Below, one piece after another: positions 41,600-50,343 of a stretch of 64,000 nt of DNA (positions are counted from its first letter, which is position 1; each line of letters starts with the position of its first letter). The notes beneath the pieces were generated by a model, which saw nothing but the letters and a program-made list of their open reading frames with translations, ran no database searches and was not told where the DNA came from. The DNA is taken from the NCBI RefSeq assembly GCF_009870825.1, contig NZ_WTWY01000002.1, positions 372,001 through 436,000 of the forward strand, in the 5' to 3' direction. Source of the DNA: Paenibacillus sp. USDA918EY (GTDB lineage: Bacteria; Bacillota; Bacilli; Paenibacillales; Paenibacillaceae). A program made the position numbers and the translations under genes.

Positions 41600-44500
41600 C
41601 TAAAATATTGGTTTCAATAACGCCCCAATCGTCTTTAGGCCACTAGTTACTCCCTTAGCAATGGCACTTCCAACAGCAGAAGCACCAGTTAATATACCTT
41701 CAACAAATAACTTATCTCCGGATGGAAGAATAGCTGCATACTGCTCATTTACATAGTCTCGTGCTTGATTTACGCTGAAGTTTTTGGTCTTACCGTCTTT
41801 TTTCAGATATAACGAGTAATTCACTACTCCAGGGGCAGTAAAGTACACGCTCATTTTCAGATCTCCAAACACTTCGATGTCTTTTATAGGTTGTATTATT
41901 TTACCGCTTCCTCTAGTATATCCCGTTGCCTCAGTATACTTTACAAGTTGCTCTTCTGCACTGCCACCAAAAGGTTTTACTTCCCAGATCATCTTGTTAT
42001 GAACAATATCAATTTCCCCTGCTGTGGATCTCTCCTCTAATTTAGGATTCTTCTTGCCTCCATAGGACTTCTTTATTTCCTTTGAAGCAATAACTTGAGC
42101 TATCTCATGAAATACAGTACTATTACCGCTTCGAATTCCCCCTGGTTGGGCTAAACCATTATACATGAGAATTTTTACTACTGCTCCTGTTCGGCTCGTC
42201 CTCCCACTAATATACTCTCCGGCAATATAATTGAGATTTTCGACCGACATATGCCCGCTCGGATCAACATAAATCAACGGATTATTCTCCACATACGCAT
42301 ACAAATTCTGACTAAGTGGATTTCCTAATGTCCCTTTATACGTATCCTCGCTAATAAACCGTCCAATTTCCGGCTGGTAATAACGAGCACGGGCGTATGT
42401 CAAACCGTCAGTATAACCATACCCCAATCCGGTGTATCCAAACAAATTGTCCGGTCCCGGCCAGTTCAGGTCGAACTTCTTGCCGTCCAGCGGGATGCCG
42501 AATTCGTCGTAGTGGTAGCGCGCCGACACGCGGCCGTCTTTTTCTACGAGGCCCAGGGCGCTGCCGAGCGCATCCTCCATATACCAAAGCGTCTTCGGCT
42601 GCGTTCCCGGCTTGGCTCCGCCGTCACCCGGAACCGGCTCCCAGCCGTTGTTCGGGTCATAGGCAGGCAGGTAAGTCATGCTCAACCGTTCTCCGCCTGC
42701 TCCGTATACGTAAGATTGTTTCCACTTGCTGTCGTCCGTTTCAGCGGCCTGCAGCGGCTCCGGAAGCTCCAAGCTGACGTCATTGGTAAAGTTCAGCTCC
42801 CAGTGCCTTTTCTTGTACTGCTTCTCCCAGCCGTCTCGTGGGCCGCCTGGATGCATATCCGGGTATTCTTCGTCGTATTGGCCGCATTTTTTGGCTAGTC
42901 CCGGCGGAATGAAGCCCGGCGGTACTACATGGCAGTTGCCCTTGCCATTTCCGTTTCCATTGCCGTTCCCGTGACCGTTGCCGTTGCCATTTCCATTTCC
43001 GTTTCCGTTATTGCCGTTACCATTACCGTTTCCATTATTGCCGTTACCATTACCGTTACCGTTGCCGTTGCCTCTGCCGCCATGGGCATAATCAATCGTC
43101 ATCTTCATCCGGTTGCCGTCGCCGTCATAAGCATATTTCGTGACGTCTCCACGCTCGTTCGTCTGCTTGATCAGGCGGTTCGCTCCGTCCCAAACATATT
43201 GCTGAACGATCTCCGGAGCGGACCATTTTCCGACGGAACCCGGCAGATTTAAAGGCGCGTCCGGCCCAGGAGCCGGAAGCCCTGCTGCAGGATCCACTGC
43301 TGTAGGATCCACTGCTGCAGGATCGGCAGGATCCATTGTCGCCGGGTCGTATACGTCCGTTGTAACGCTTGGATCTGCGTAGGTAACCCCGGTCACCGAG
43401 AATGTTTCCGGAAGCTTCAGCTGCTGCCGAATGACCTCCAGCAAATTGCCCCGCGGATCATATCGGTAATCGTTGATTTCCGTGCCGCTAGTCATTTGAA
43501 GCAACCGATCCGCTGCGTCGTACGTGTAACTTTCCGTATCGGCCAGGTCGCCCCAATGGCTGCTCTTGGCCGTCCGGTTACCGACGGCGTCATATTGGTA
43601 GGTCGTGATGGACGGCAGTCCCGCTTCCGCGTTCTGTCTTTGCACCTGAATGAGTTGGTTCAACGCGTCGTAGGCGTAATCGGTAATCATACGCTTCTCT
43701 TTGTCGTTTGCGTCGGCATCGTCTTCGTCGTTACCGTCCGACATACGCTCCGTCCGGACCAGGTTTCCTGCCGGGTCGTAAGCATACGACAACTTCTCCA
43801 GGACCTTGCCGAATTGATTCCGATGGGTCAAGCCGACGAGCTGTCCGGCATCGTCATAGCGATACGTGCTTTCCCCAAGCGTCGGAAGATGCTTGGATAC
43901 AAGCAACCCTCTGGCATCATAATCATAGGAAGTGGTTCGGCCCGCCGCGTCGGTCACCGACGTCATGCGGTCCAACAGATCGTATTGGTAGCTGACGGAT
44001 GTTCCATCCGGGTATTCCACGCGGCTACGCTGGCCGGTAGGCGTCCATTCGTAACGAATCGTGCGCGCATTCGGATCCTTGACCGATATAAGCCGGTTCA
44101 GCGCGTCATAAGCGTACGTCGTCGTGCCCAGGCTGTCCGTCATCTGTGTTCTGCGACCGGCGGCGTCATATTGGTAACCGACATGTTTGCCGTCCGGGTA
44201 CCGGATGCCGGTCAAGCGGCTCAGCAAATCGTAAGCGTAGCTGGTTTCGGTGCCGTCCGGAGCGGTCATGCCCGTCACATTGCCGACGCTGTCATAAGCA
44301 AACTCGGTAATCCGCTGATCCGGAGCGATCTCCCGGATCAAGTCGCCGCGGCGGTTATACTGATACCCTGTCGCGCGGCCGAGCGCGTCCGTCTTGGAGA
44401 CGATGTTGCCTAAAGCATCGTAGGCATAGGCCGTCTTGTTGCCCAAAGCGTTCGTGACCTGCGTAAGCCGTCCAAGCGCGTCGTACGCATAGGCTGTCGT

Positions 44501-47500
44501 CTGCCCCTTGGCATCCGTCAAACCGGTCACCAGGTCATGGGCATTGTAGGCAAACTGGGTGGCTTGGCCCAACGGATCGACCATTCGGGTAACCCGGTTC
44601 AGCGGGTCATAGGCGTAGGTCGTCGTCTTTCCTGCTTCGTCGGCAGACTGAACGACGCGCCCGAGCGCATCCCGGGTTACCGTCGACTCTCCGCCAAGCG
44701 GATCGATCGTCTTCACGAGCAGACCGCGTGCGTCGTATTCCATCTTCCATTCCGCGCCGTTCGGACCGGTGATCCGAGTAAGGCGGCCCGAACCGTCATA
44801 GGCATAGGCGGTTACCTGCCCCAGAGCATCCGTCTGCGAAGTCAGCCGGCCCAAGGCATCATACGCATAAACAACCGCATGGCCCAGCGGATCGGTTTCC
44901 TGCGTCAAACGTCCGGCGCCGTCATAGCTGAAGCGGGTCGCGCCGCCTTCCGCATCCCTGATCTCTACCGGAAGGTTGCGCCGGTCATAAGCGATCCGGG
45001 TTTCCGCGCCGCTGGCTTCCGCCTGGAGGGTCAGGTTCCCGTTGCCGTCATATTCATAACGGGTGACGTTGCCTTCGGGATCGGTCGCCGCTGCGATCCG
45101 GTTATTGTCGTCATACGCATAAACCGTCTCGCCCCCTTTCGGGTCCGTTATTTTGACGAGATTGCCCACCCCGTCATATTCGTAACGGGTGACGCCCCCC
45201 AAAGCGTCCGTTTCTTTGGCTAACCGCGCATAGCTGTCATATTCGTATTTCGTCTTGGAGCCTGCCGTATCCGTATAAGCGGTCAGGTTGCTGTCCTTGT
45301 CATATTCGAACCGTTCCGCCTGCCCCAAAGCGTCGATTCGTTTCGTCACCCGGTCGCGTGGATCGTATTCGAAGCTTGTCCGCTGTCCAAGTGCATCGAT
45401 GATGTCGGTGACCCGGTGCAGAGGATCCCGGACCATTTCCACCCGGTTGCCGAGCGGGTCCTTCAAGGAACGGGCAAAACCGGACGAGTCATTTTCGATC
45501 GTCGTCGTTTCGCCGTTAGGGTTTACCACCGCTTCGGCGATGCCGCGGTCGTTGACGACGATTTTGGAGACGCCGCCAAGCGGATCGGTCATGCTTGTCA
45601 GGTTGCCTTTTCCGTCGTAACCAAACACCGTTTTATTCCCGAGCGGGTCGACCACTTCCTCCGGAAGATTGAAGGCAGTGTACCGGATTTCAGTTTGGTA
45701 TCCTTCAGGGTCCTTCGCCCGGATCAGGTTGCCGCTGCCGTCGTACGTATACTCCCATGTATTTCCGTTGCGGTCCGTTTTTTGAATGACATTGTCGTTC
45801 GCGTCGTAAAGGAAACGTTCCGTCGTTCCATCCGGGTACGTGATCGCCGTTTGACGGTACCGATCGTCGTAGAAATGGACGGTTTTGCGTCCCAGCGCAT
45901 CGGTAGTCACTGTCTTCTTCTCGTTCGGGAAGTATTCGATATCCCCCCAAGCTCCGGAAAAATCTCGCTGGCGCACGACCCGGTCCTGATCGTCATATTC
46001 ATTGACGAGGGACATCGTCTGGTTCGGATTGCCGATCTCCGTCATTCGGTGCTTTTCATCGTACTTGTAAGTGATCCGCGCGCCGTCCGGCAAAATCATC
46101 GCCTTCAGGTCATGGTTCACGGCATCGTATTCGTAAGCCGCATACCGGCCCGATTGATCCGTAACCCGGACCACTTTGCCGCCGTCCCCGTAGGTGAGCG
46201 TCAGCTTCGCGCCTTCCGTCGAAACCTCCGTCAGCAGGCTGCCAGCATACGACAGCTGAACGGTATTCCCGTTGGCATCGGCGATCCGCAGCAGCTTGCC
46301 GTCTTTCCGATAAGTGTATTTCCACTTCTGCGGCGTCTCCTGCGTGAAGGTGCCGTCCGGTTGTTGAACGAGCGTATCGTACTGGCCGTCCATGCCTTGA
46401 TAACGTCCGCCGCCGAGCGGCTCGAAGCGGAAGCTTGCGCCTTCCGGGGACACGGCGTACAGGATTCCGCCTTCGCGGAATTCCAGCTTCCGTTCGTACG
46501 TATGATGCCATCCGACCCCGAAATCCCCGTCGTATCTGTCGCGGCTGTGGTAGGTGAGGGTCATGTCGAGCGGCATCAACGCCGGGACGTCGATATTCGT
46601 TTGATAAAAAGTGAAATCCCCTGTTGCAAGGTTGATCGGGTCAAACGCGGCGGCAAGCGGAAATCCGTTGCGGTTCGCGAATTCTTCCTGGATTCTCTCG
46701 TCGTCATCCTTGCCGATTTCGCCGGCTTGCCGCGGATTCAGAATCAGCAGGTTGATGTCCTTTTCGAGGGTCCCGTAGCAAACCTGGCCGCTGCAATCCT
46801 GCACGGGGAAGCCGTTAAACTCGACGATGTCGGCGATCTTCTGAACGATGGCGTCCTTTTCGATGACATTATAATAATAGCTGGCGACGACCGCCCAATT
46901 GACGCCCCATGAAGGTGTTTTATAGCGCAGCACGCTGAGCGTGTCCGACGCATTCGAACGCTTTTTGTCCAGATCCCTCGTCGCAAACGCCTGAATTTCG
47001 GCAATTTCGTATGCCGGGAGTTTGACCTTGATCTCCCATTCGCCCACGTATTTCTGCGGCTTGTTGTCGGCTCTTTCGGGAAAATCGGTAAAATAGGTTT
47101 TGTCTACCGCGATTTTTTTCGCCCAATCCGAGGCGAGCGGACGAACCGGAATTCCCGAAGCGAGCGTGTCCGCTTTGCCGTCGTCTACGGTCGTGTCGTT
47201 GCCCACCCGGCGGATCCGTTTCATCTTTAGTTCCACTTTGGTGCCGAGTTCCGCGATTCCGCGGATGACATGCTCCTCGCTTGCCGGATCGGGCACGATT
47301 TCCATGCCCTTCGGCGCCGGCGGATTGGCGTTCGAAATTTGGACTTCGCCCGCTTTTCCGTTTTTCGGGAAGCGTTTCGGCGTTACTTTAATCTCGTATT
47401 TGCCTTCCGCCGCCGGCTTTCCGTTGACTTTTCCGTCCCATACGTACTTGTTTTTATTCAGGGTCGGATAGGTTCCTTCGTGCAGTACGGCAACGGTAGA

Positions 47501-47785
47501 ACCGTTTTGTTCCAGACTGATGACCGTTTCATGCGACTGCTGCGTCGTATCGTTCGGGTCGGGATTGTCGAAGCTGAAACTGACCTCCGTCTGTCCTCCG
47601 TACACGGAACTGAAAGAATACGGGTCGATTTGCAGCGACGTTTCCGCAAAGGCTTTCGGCAAATGCTGGGACGGGAACAAAGGAAACCCTGCGATCAAAA
47701 TGATGAACGCCAGCAGCGTTTTGCCGACGGCCCCAAGCTTGTCGAAGCAGCCCTTTAGCGCCCGGGGTTTCAGCCGATTAATCAT
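41600..47785 (-). CDS. Secreted Rhs/YD-repeat polymorphic toxin with PD-(D/E)XK-like nuclease tip
   Basis: A 2061-residue protein. The Sec signal (about 1-47, ending KAFA) is followed by an Ig/FlgD-like beta domain (50-160), a DUF6531 region (about 375-460, LATGDFTFYQTNIDVPALMP) and dozens of YD repeats (470-1560; e.g. YEYDGNGNLTLQAEASGAET). A Gly/Asn repeat linker (about 1567-1617) precedes the Rhs core end (ARYYQPEIGRFISEDTYKG to YVDPSGH, 1845). The variable tip (1846-2061) has GEIDIVHNKMIWEVKPFG, giving D1926 and E1935-x-K1937 as in PD-(D/E)XK nucleases, and a hydrophobic Gly/Ala-rich tail. The start overlaps the SLH gene stop by 8 nt, so the two are translationally coupled. Confidence 0.93.
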   Translation of the reverse strand: MINRLKPRALKGCFDKLGAVGKTLLAFIILIAGFPLFPSQHLPKAFAETSLQIDPYSFSSVYGGQTEVSFSFDNPDPNDTTQQSHETVISLEQNGSTVAVLHEGTYPTLNKNKYVWDGKVNGKPAAEGKYEIKVTPKRFPKNGKAGEVQISNANPPAPKGMEIVPDPASEEHVIRGIAELGTKVELKMKRIRRVGNDTTVDDGKADTLASGIPVRPLASDWAKKIAVDKTYFTDFPERADNKPQKYVGEWEIKVKLPAYEIAEIQAFATRDLDKKRSNASDTLSVLRYKTPSWGVNWAVVASYYYNVIEKDAIVQKIADIVEFNGFPVQDCSGQVCYGTLEKDINLLILNPRQAGEIGKDDDERIQEEFANRNGFPLAAAFDPINLATGDFTFYQTNIDVPALMPLDMTLTYHSRDRYDGDFGVGWHHTYERKLEFREGGILYAVSPEGASFRFEPLGGGRYQGMDGQYDTLVQQPDGTFTQETPQKWKYTYRKDGKLLRIADANGNTVQLSYAGSLLTEVSTEGAKLTLTYGDGGKVVRVTDQSGRYAAYEYDAVNHDLKAMILPDGARITYKYDEKHRMTEIGNPNQTMSLVNEYDDQDRVVRQRDFSGAWGDIEYFPNEKKTVTTDALGRKTVHFYDDRYRQTAITYPDGTTERFLYDANDNVIQKTDRNGNTWEYTYDGSGNLIRAKDPEGYQTEIRYTAFNLPEEVVDPLGNKTVFGYDGKGNLTSMTDPLGGVSKIVVNDRGIAEAVVNPNGETTTIENDSSGFARSLKDPLGNRVEMVRDPLHRVTDIIDALGQRTSFEYDPRDRVTKRIDALGQAERFEYDKDSNLTAYTDTAGSKTKYEYDSYARLAKETDALGGVTRYEYDGVGNLVKITDPKGGETVYAYDDNNRIAAATDPEGNVTRYEYDGNGNLTLQAEASGAETRIAYDRRNLPVEIRDAEGGATRFSYDGAGRLTQETDPLGHAVVYAYDALGRLTSQTDALGQVTAYAYDGSGRLTRITGPNGAEWKMEYDARGLLVKTIDPLGGESTVTRDALGRVVQSADEAGKTTTYAYDPLNRVTRMVDPLGQATQFAYNAHDLVTGLTDAKGQTTAYAYDALGRLTQVTNALGNKTAYAYDALGNIVSKTDALGRATGYQYNRRGDLIREIAPDQRITEFAYDSVGNVTGMTAPDGTETSYAYDLLSRLTGIRYPDGKHVGYQYDAAGRRTQMTDSLGTTTYAYDALNRLISVKDPNARTIRYEWTPTGQRSRVEYPDGTSVSYQYDLLDRMTSVTDAAGRTTSYDYDARGLLVSKHLPTLGESTYRYDDAGQLVGLTHRNQFGKVLEKLSYAYDPAGNLVRTERMSDGNDEDDADANDKEKRMITDYAYDALNQLIQVQRQNAEAGLPSITTYQYDAVGNRTAKSSHWGDLADTESYTYDAADRLLQMTSGTEINDYRYDPRGNLLEVIRQQLKLPETFSVTGVTYADPSVTTDVYDPATMDPADPAAVDPTAVDPAAGLPAPGPDAPLNLPGSVGKWSAPEIVQQYVWDGANRLIKQTNERGDVTKYAYDGDGNRMKMTIDYAHGGRGNGNGNGNGNGNNGNGNGNGNNGNGNGNGNGNGHGNGNGNGNGKGNCHVVPPGFIPPGLAKKCGQYDEEYPDMHPGGPRDGWEKQYKKRHWELNFTNDVSLELPEPLQAAETDDSKWKQSYVYGAGGERLSMTYLPAYDPNNGWEPVPGDGGAKPGTQPKTLWYMEDALGSALGLVEKDGRVSARYHYDEFGIPLDGKKFDLNWPGPDNLFGYTGLGYGYTDGLTYARARYYQPEIGRFISEDTYKGTLGNPLSQNLYAYVENNPLIYVDPSGHMSVENLNYIAGEYISGRTSRTGAVVKILMYNGLAQPGGIRSGNSTVFHEIAQVIASKEIKKSYGGKKNPKLEERSTAGEIDIVHNKMIWEVKPFGGSAEEQLVKYTEATGYTRGSGKIIQPIKDIEVFGDLKMSVYFTAPGVVNYSLYLKKDGKTKNFSVNQARDYVNEQYAAILPSGDKLFVEGILTGASAVGSAIAKGVTSGLKTIGALLKPIF
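42935..43080 (-). repeat. Hexanucleotide (Gly-Asn) repeat inside rhs
   Basis: About 23 imperfect units of GGN-AAY encode alternating Gly and Asn, with rare GNN, GH and GK variants. Third-base variation shows the tract is old, but longer exact sub-blocks (CCATTACCGTTACCGTTGCC on the plus strand) remain. It separates the YD shell from the tip-proximal core. Confidence 0.85.
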
Positions 47786-49793
47786 GGAACAACTCTCCCT
47801 TTATCGCCAGCCAGCGGTAAATGACCATTGCCGCCTCGGCCCGTGTCGATGTCGCTCCCGGATTCAGACGATCCCCGTCGCCCTTGATCAACCCGCTTTG
47901 AATCGCGGCCTGTACGGACGGCTTGGCCCAATCCCGAACCGATCCGGCGTCCTTGTATCCGGTGAGGAGATCGCTTTGTTCATCCTTACGAAGGCCTGCG
48001 GCATTTGCCAGCATGACCATCATTTCCGCCCGGGTAATCGGAGCGTTCGGCTTGAATAAGCCGCCTTCATACCCTTTGATCCATCCCGCTGCCGCCGCCT
48101 GCTCGACCGATTCGGCCGCCCAATGCCCCTCAGGGACGTCACGGAAGGAGTGGCGATCCGCAGACTGCTGCGCATCCAGCCCGGCGGCCTGAACGAGCAT
48201 CTTGGCGAATTGGGCACGCGTCACCGGCTGTCCGGGCGCAAACGCTCCGTTTTCCATGCCGTTCACGATCCACCGGGAGGCCAGCACTTCCACTTCCGCT
48301 TTCGCCCAATGGCCGTTCATGTCCTTAAAGGAAGGCGCATACAGGAAAATGCCGTATAAGCCCGGTTCCTGAACCTTCGCGCGCACCGTTTTCCACAACG
48401 CGTCGACCGTTCCCCCGCTGTATGCCCAGCGCCCCGCGCTTTCGTCAAAGCGGTAAATGCCTGCGCGGTTTGCCGCATCGGCATTTTTGAGCGGCTCATC
48501 CAGCTGGAAGGTTAGCGCAGCAGGTTTCAAAGGTTTCGTGTCTGCGGTCCACTTCCACGCCACGCCGGTCCAGGTCATGCCGCTCGCGAGACGGTCGGAC
48601 GGAAGGCTGCCGATTTTTTCAAGCGTAATCCGGGTATCGGAAGCGAACGCTCCCTGGCCGAATTCAAGCTGGAACGCTTGCCCCTTCGCCGCCACGCCTC
48701 CTTTTGGACCGATAACGATGCCTTCAGCCGGTATGCTTCCGGTTCCGCTGCCGCTTGTCGGCGGGGCTTCCGTTTTTTCGGTCCGGATAATATCACGGCT
48801 AACCAACGTTCCGTTGTTGACGAATGTCAACTTCTCCCCGTTAAAGCCGATGAAAGCGGTAGGTTTCGTTAGCCCCAAACTGAAGATTTGCCCGCTTTTC
48901 AGATCGGCCGCCCTCATGATCGCCGCATCGCCGGAAGCTTCCAGCCAAACGGCCGTTCCGCGGGAAACGCTCATTTCTTTATACTCGCGTTGCCCTTCCT
49001 TGGCCGGCTTCGTCAGATCGACCGGCTGCGGGCTGCTGCTGCTTATATCTATGTAGACGTACTTCCCGTTTCCGTCCAAATCTTTTTGTTTCCACAAAAT
49101 TTCTTCGCCGTTAAATACAAAACGCTCCACATATTCGGTATATGGCAGGTCGACGATTTTATTATGTTTGCCCGTGGCGACGTTATATTCGTATAAATCT
49201 CCGTCTTCGCCGCCTTTGTAGACAACGCGTCCGTTTTTTATCACAGGATCCCGGCCACGGCCCAAATCCGTTAACTCTCCGGTTGCCAAGTTATACAAGG
49301 TCATCGTGTAGGAAGGAAACGTCTGCCAGACCACAAAATCGCCGTCCGCCAGCGGCGTGCTGTTTTGGCCCGTATTTTTGTTCAGCTTGGTTTCGGTTTT
49401 CGTGCTGACATTGTAGCCGTATACGTCCCAGTTCAAATTGTCGTCGGTGCCGCCGTCATTCCGCTTATCGATCCAAACGACGACCGCTTCGCCTTTGCCG
49501 TTGATCCCGACGGAAGGAGAATCGGTCAATTTTCCATGGGTCGTGATCGCTTGGCTTTGTCCGGTTTTCGTATTCCCGTAAAAAATTTGCCCTTTCAGCT
49601 TGGCGCTGTTTCCGCGCCACACCGCATGTTCGCCCGAAATCCGGATGTTGGCGCCGCTAATCGATAACGGGGACGTTTCGTCCTGGTAGGTGAACACGGT
49701 TTCCGCTGAGACCCGCTGTACCTCCGGAATGACTCCCCCCAGCAGTCCTGCCGCAAGCAGAGCTGCTATCCATTTTTTAGTGCTACCCCTCAT
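47778..49793 (-). CDS. SLH-domain surface protein with propeller-like N-terminal region
   Basis: A 671-residue cell-surface protein. A Sec signal (MRGSTKKWIAALLAAGLLGG to SAE) is followed by a TolB/kelch-like region with blades such as GKGEAVVVWIDKRNDGGTDD and NGRVVYKGGEDGDLYEYNVA (about 35-360), a ZU5-like/Ig segment (370-480), and three SLH motifs at 488-671: FKDMNGHWAKAEVEVLASRW, FRDVPEGHWAAESVEQAAAA, YKDAGSVRDWAKPSVQAAIQ. SLH domains bind pyruvylated secondary cell-wall polymer. AAGGAGG precedes ATG 49793; the frame running to 49928 is the riboswitch read as protein. It is the first gene of the operon with rhs. Confidence 0.92.
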   Translation of the reverse strand: MRGSTKKWIAALLAAGLLGGVIPEVQRVSAETVFTYQDETSPLSISGANIRISGEHAVWRGNSAKLKGQIFYGNTKTGQSQAITTHGKLTDSPSVGINGKGEAVVVWIDKRNDGGTDDNLNWDVYGYNVSTKTETKLNKNTGQNSTPLADGDFVVWQTFPSYTMTLYNLATGELTDLGRGRDPVIKNGRVVYKGGEDGDLYEYNVATGKHNKIVDLPYTEYVERFVFNGEEILWKQKDLDGNGKYVYIDISSSSPQPVDLTKPAKEGQREYKEMSVSRGTAVWLEASGDAAIMRAADLKSGQIFSLGLTKPTAFIGFNGEKLTFVNNGTLVSRDIIRTEKTEAPPTSGSGTGSIPAEGIVIGPKGGVAAKGQAFQLEFGQGAFASDTRITLEKIGSLPSDRLASGMTWTGVAWKWTADTKPLKPAALTFQLDEPLKNADAANRAGIYRFDESAGRWAYSGGTVDALWKTVRAKVQEPGLYGIFLYAPSFKDMNGHWAKAEVEVLASRWIVNGMENGAFAPGQPVTRAQFAKMLVQAAGLDAQQSADRHSFRDVPEGHWAAESVEQAAAAGWIKGYEGGLFKPNAPITRAEMMVMLANAAGLRKDEQSDLLTGYKDAGSVRDWAKPSVQAAIQSGLIKGDGDRLNPGATSTRAEAAMVIYRWLAIKGELFHD

Positions 49794-49824
49794 GTTTTTC
49801 CTCCTTGAGACAGCAAAAAACCAA

Positions 49825-49928
49825 GCACCATGAGCAACCCGGCTGTCAGTCCATGAATAGGCTTCATGGAGTAAGACCCGTGGCTTTGCGTCCCCGACTT
49901 TCGTACGGGTTTGCCTTTGTTCAAGCAC
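49825..49928 (-). ncRNA. c-di-GMP-I riboswitch (GEMM) upstream of the SLH-rhs operon
   Basis: On the minus strand the leader reads AACAAAGGCAAACCC, then ACGAAAGTCGGGGACGCAAA, GCCACGGGTCTTACT, a hairpin CCATGAA-GCCTA-TTCATGG and GACTGACAGCCGGGTTGC. These are the conserved P2 loop, the GGGACGCAAAGCC core, the receptor helix P3 and the closing GCCGGGTT strand of the GEMM-I aptamer, in order. A second TCATGG just after the aptamer (49826-49831) could compete for CCATGA in P3, a possible switching element ahead of the ribosome site. T6 at 49814-49819 follows. Confidence 0.93.
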
Positions 49929-50343
49929 CTGGTTTAGCGCTTTCTGCGTAGTTCTTTGAATCTATTTTTAATCAGAATTATATAAATAGTTACAAAAAGT
50001 TACAATATGTAATGAAATATATGGTTCTTAGAACCTTAATTTTCGTGATTGTGATTTGTATAAACGCGAAAATTAGGATATCTGCTATTTCTAGTCAGTT
50101 CTTTTAACAGAGAGTAAACAAATTGTAATTCACCACGCAAGCCATCTTGAACTAAAAAAGGCCAGGAGCCGTGTTTTTTGAAAACAACCGTTTATGCAAC
50201 ATTTTGCGTTAACGTCCCGTCTGAAACGGTGAAAGGCATGCATCATTTTCCAATGAAAGGTTTGGTAAAAATATTGCGGAAATAAGCAGCCGACTGGTAA
50301 CCCAAACGTTCGTACAAGCTCACGCCTATAGGAGGAATGACAG
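49929..50343. other. Divergent intergenic region with inverted repeat
   Basis: No gene. It separates the riboswitch-SLH-rhs operon (minus) from the four-repeat secreted protein (plus). It contains the inverted repeat TAATTTTCG (50037-50045) and CGAAAATTA (50067-50075) with 21 nt between, and direct repeats GTTACA (49988, 49998 region) within an AT-rich block where promoters are likely. AGGAGG at 50329-50335 is the ribosome site of the next gene. Confidence 0.45.

Noticed and set aside
42935..43080. CRISPR-like repetitive tract
   Set aside because: The repeats are 6-nt Gly-Asn codon pairs in frame inside rhs, with no spacers.
43496..46912. Several plus-strand frames of 230-500 codons inside rhs
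   Set aside because: They are antisense shadows of the YD repeats; the periodic composition comes from the repeats.
49794..49928. N-terminal extension of the SLH protein (45 codons)
   Set aside because: The sequence is the c-di-GMP riboswitch translated; AAGGAGG and the signal peptide place the start at 49793.
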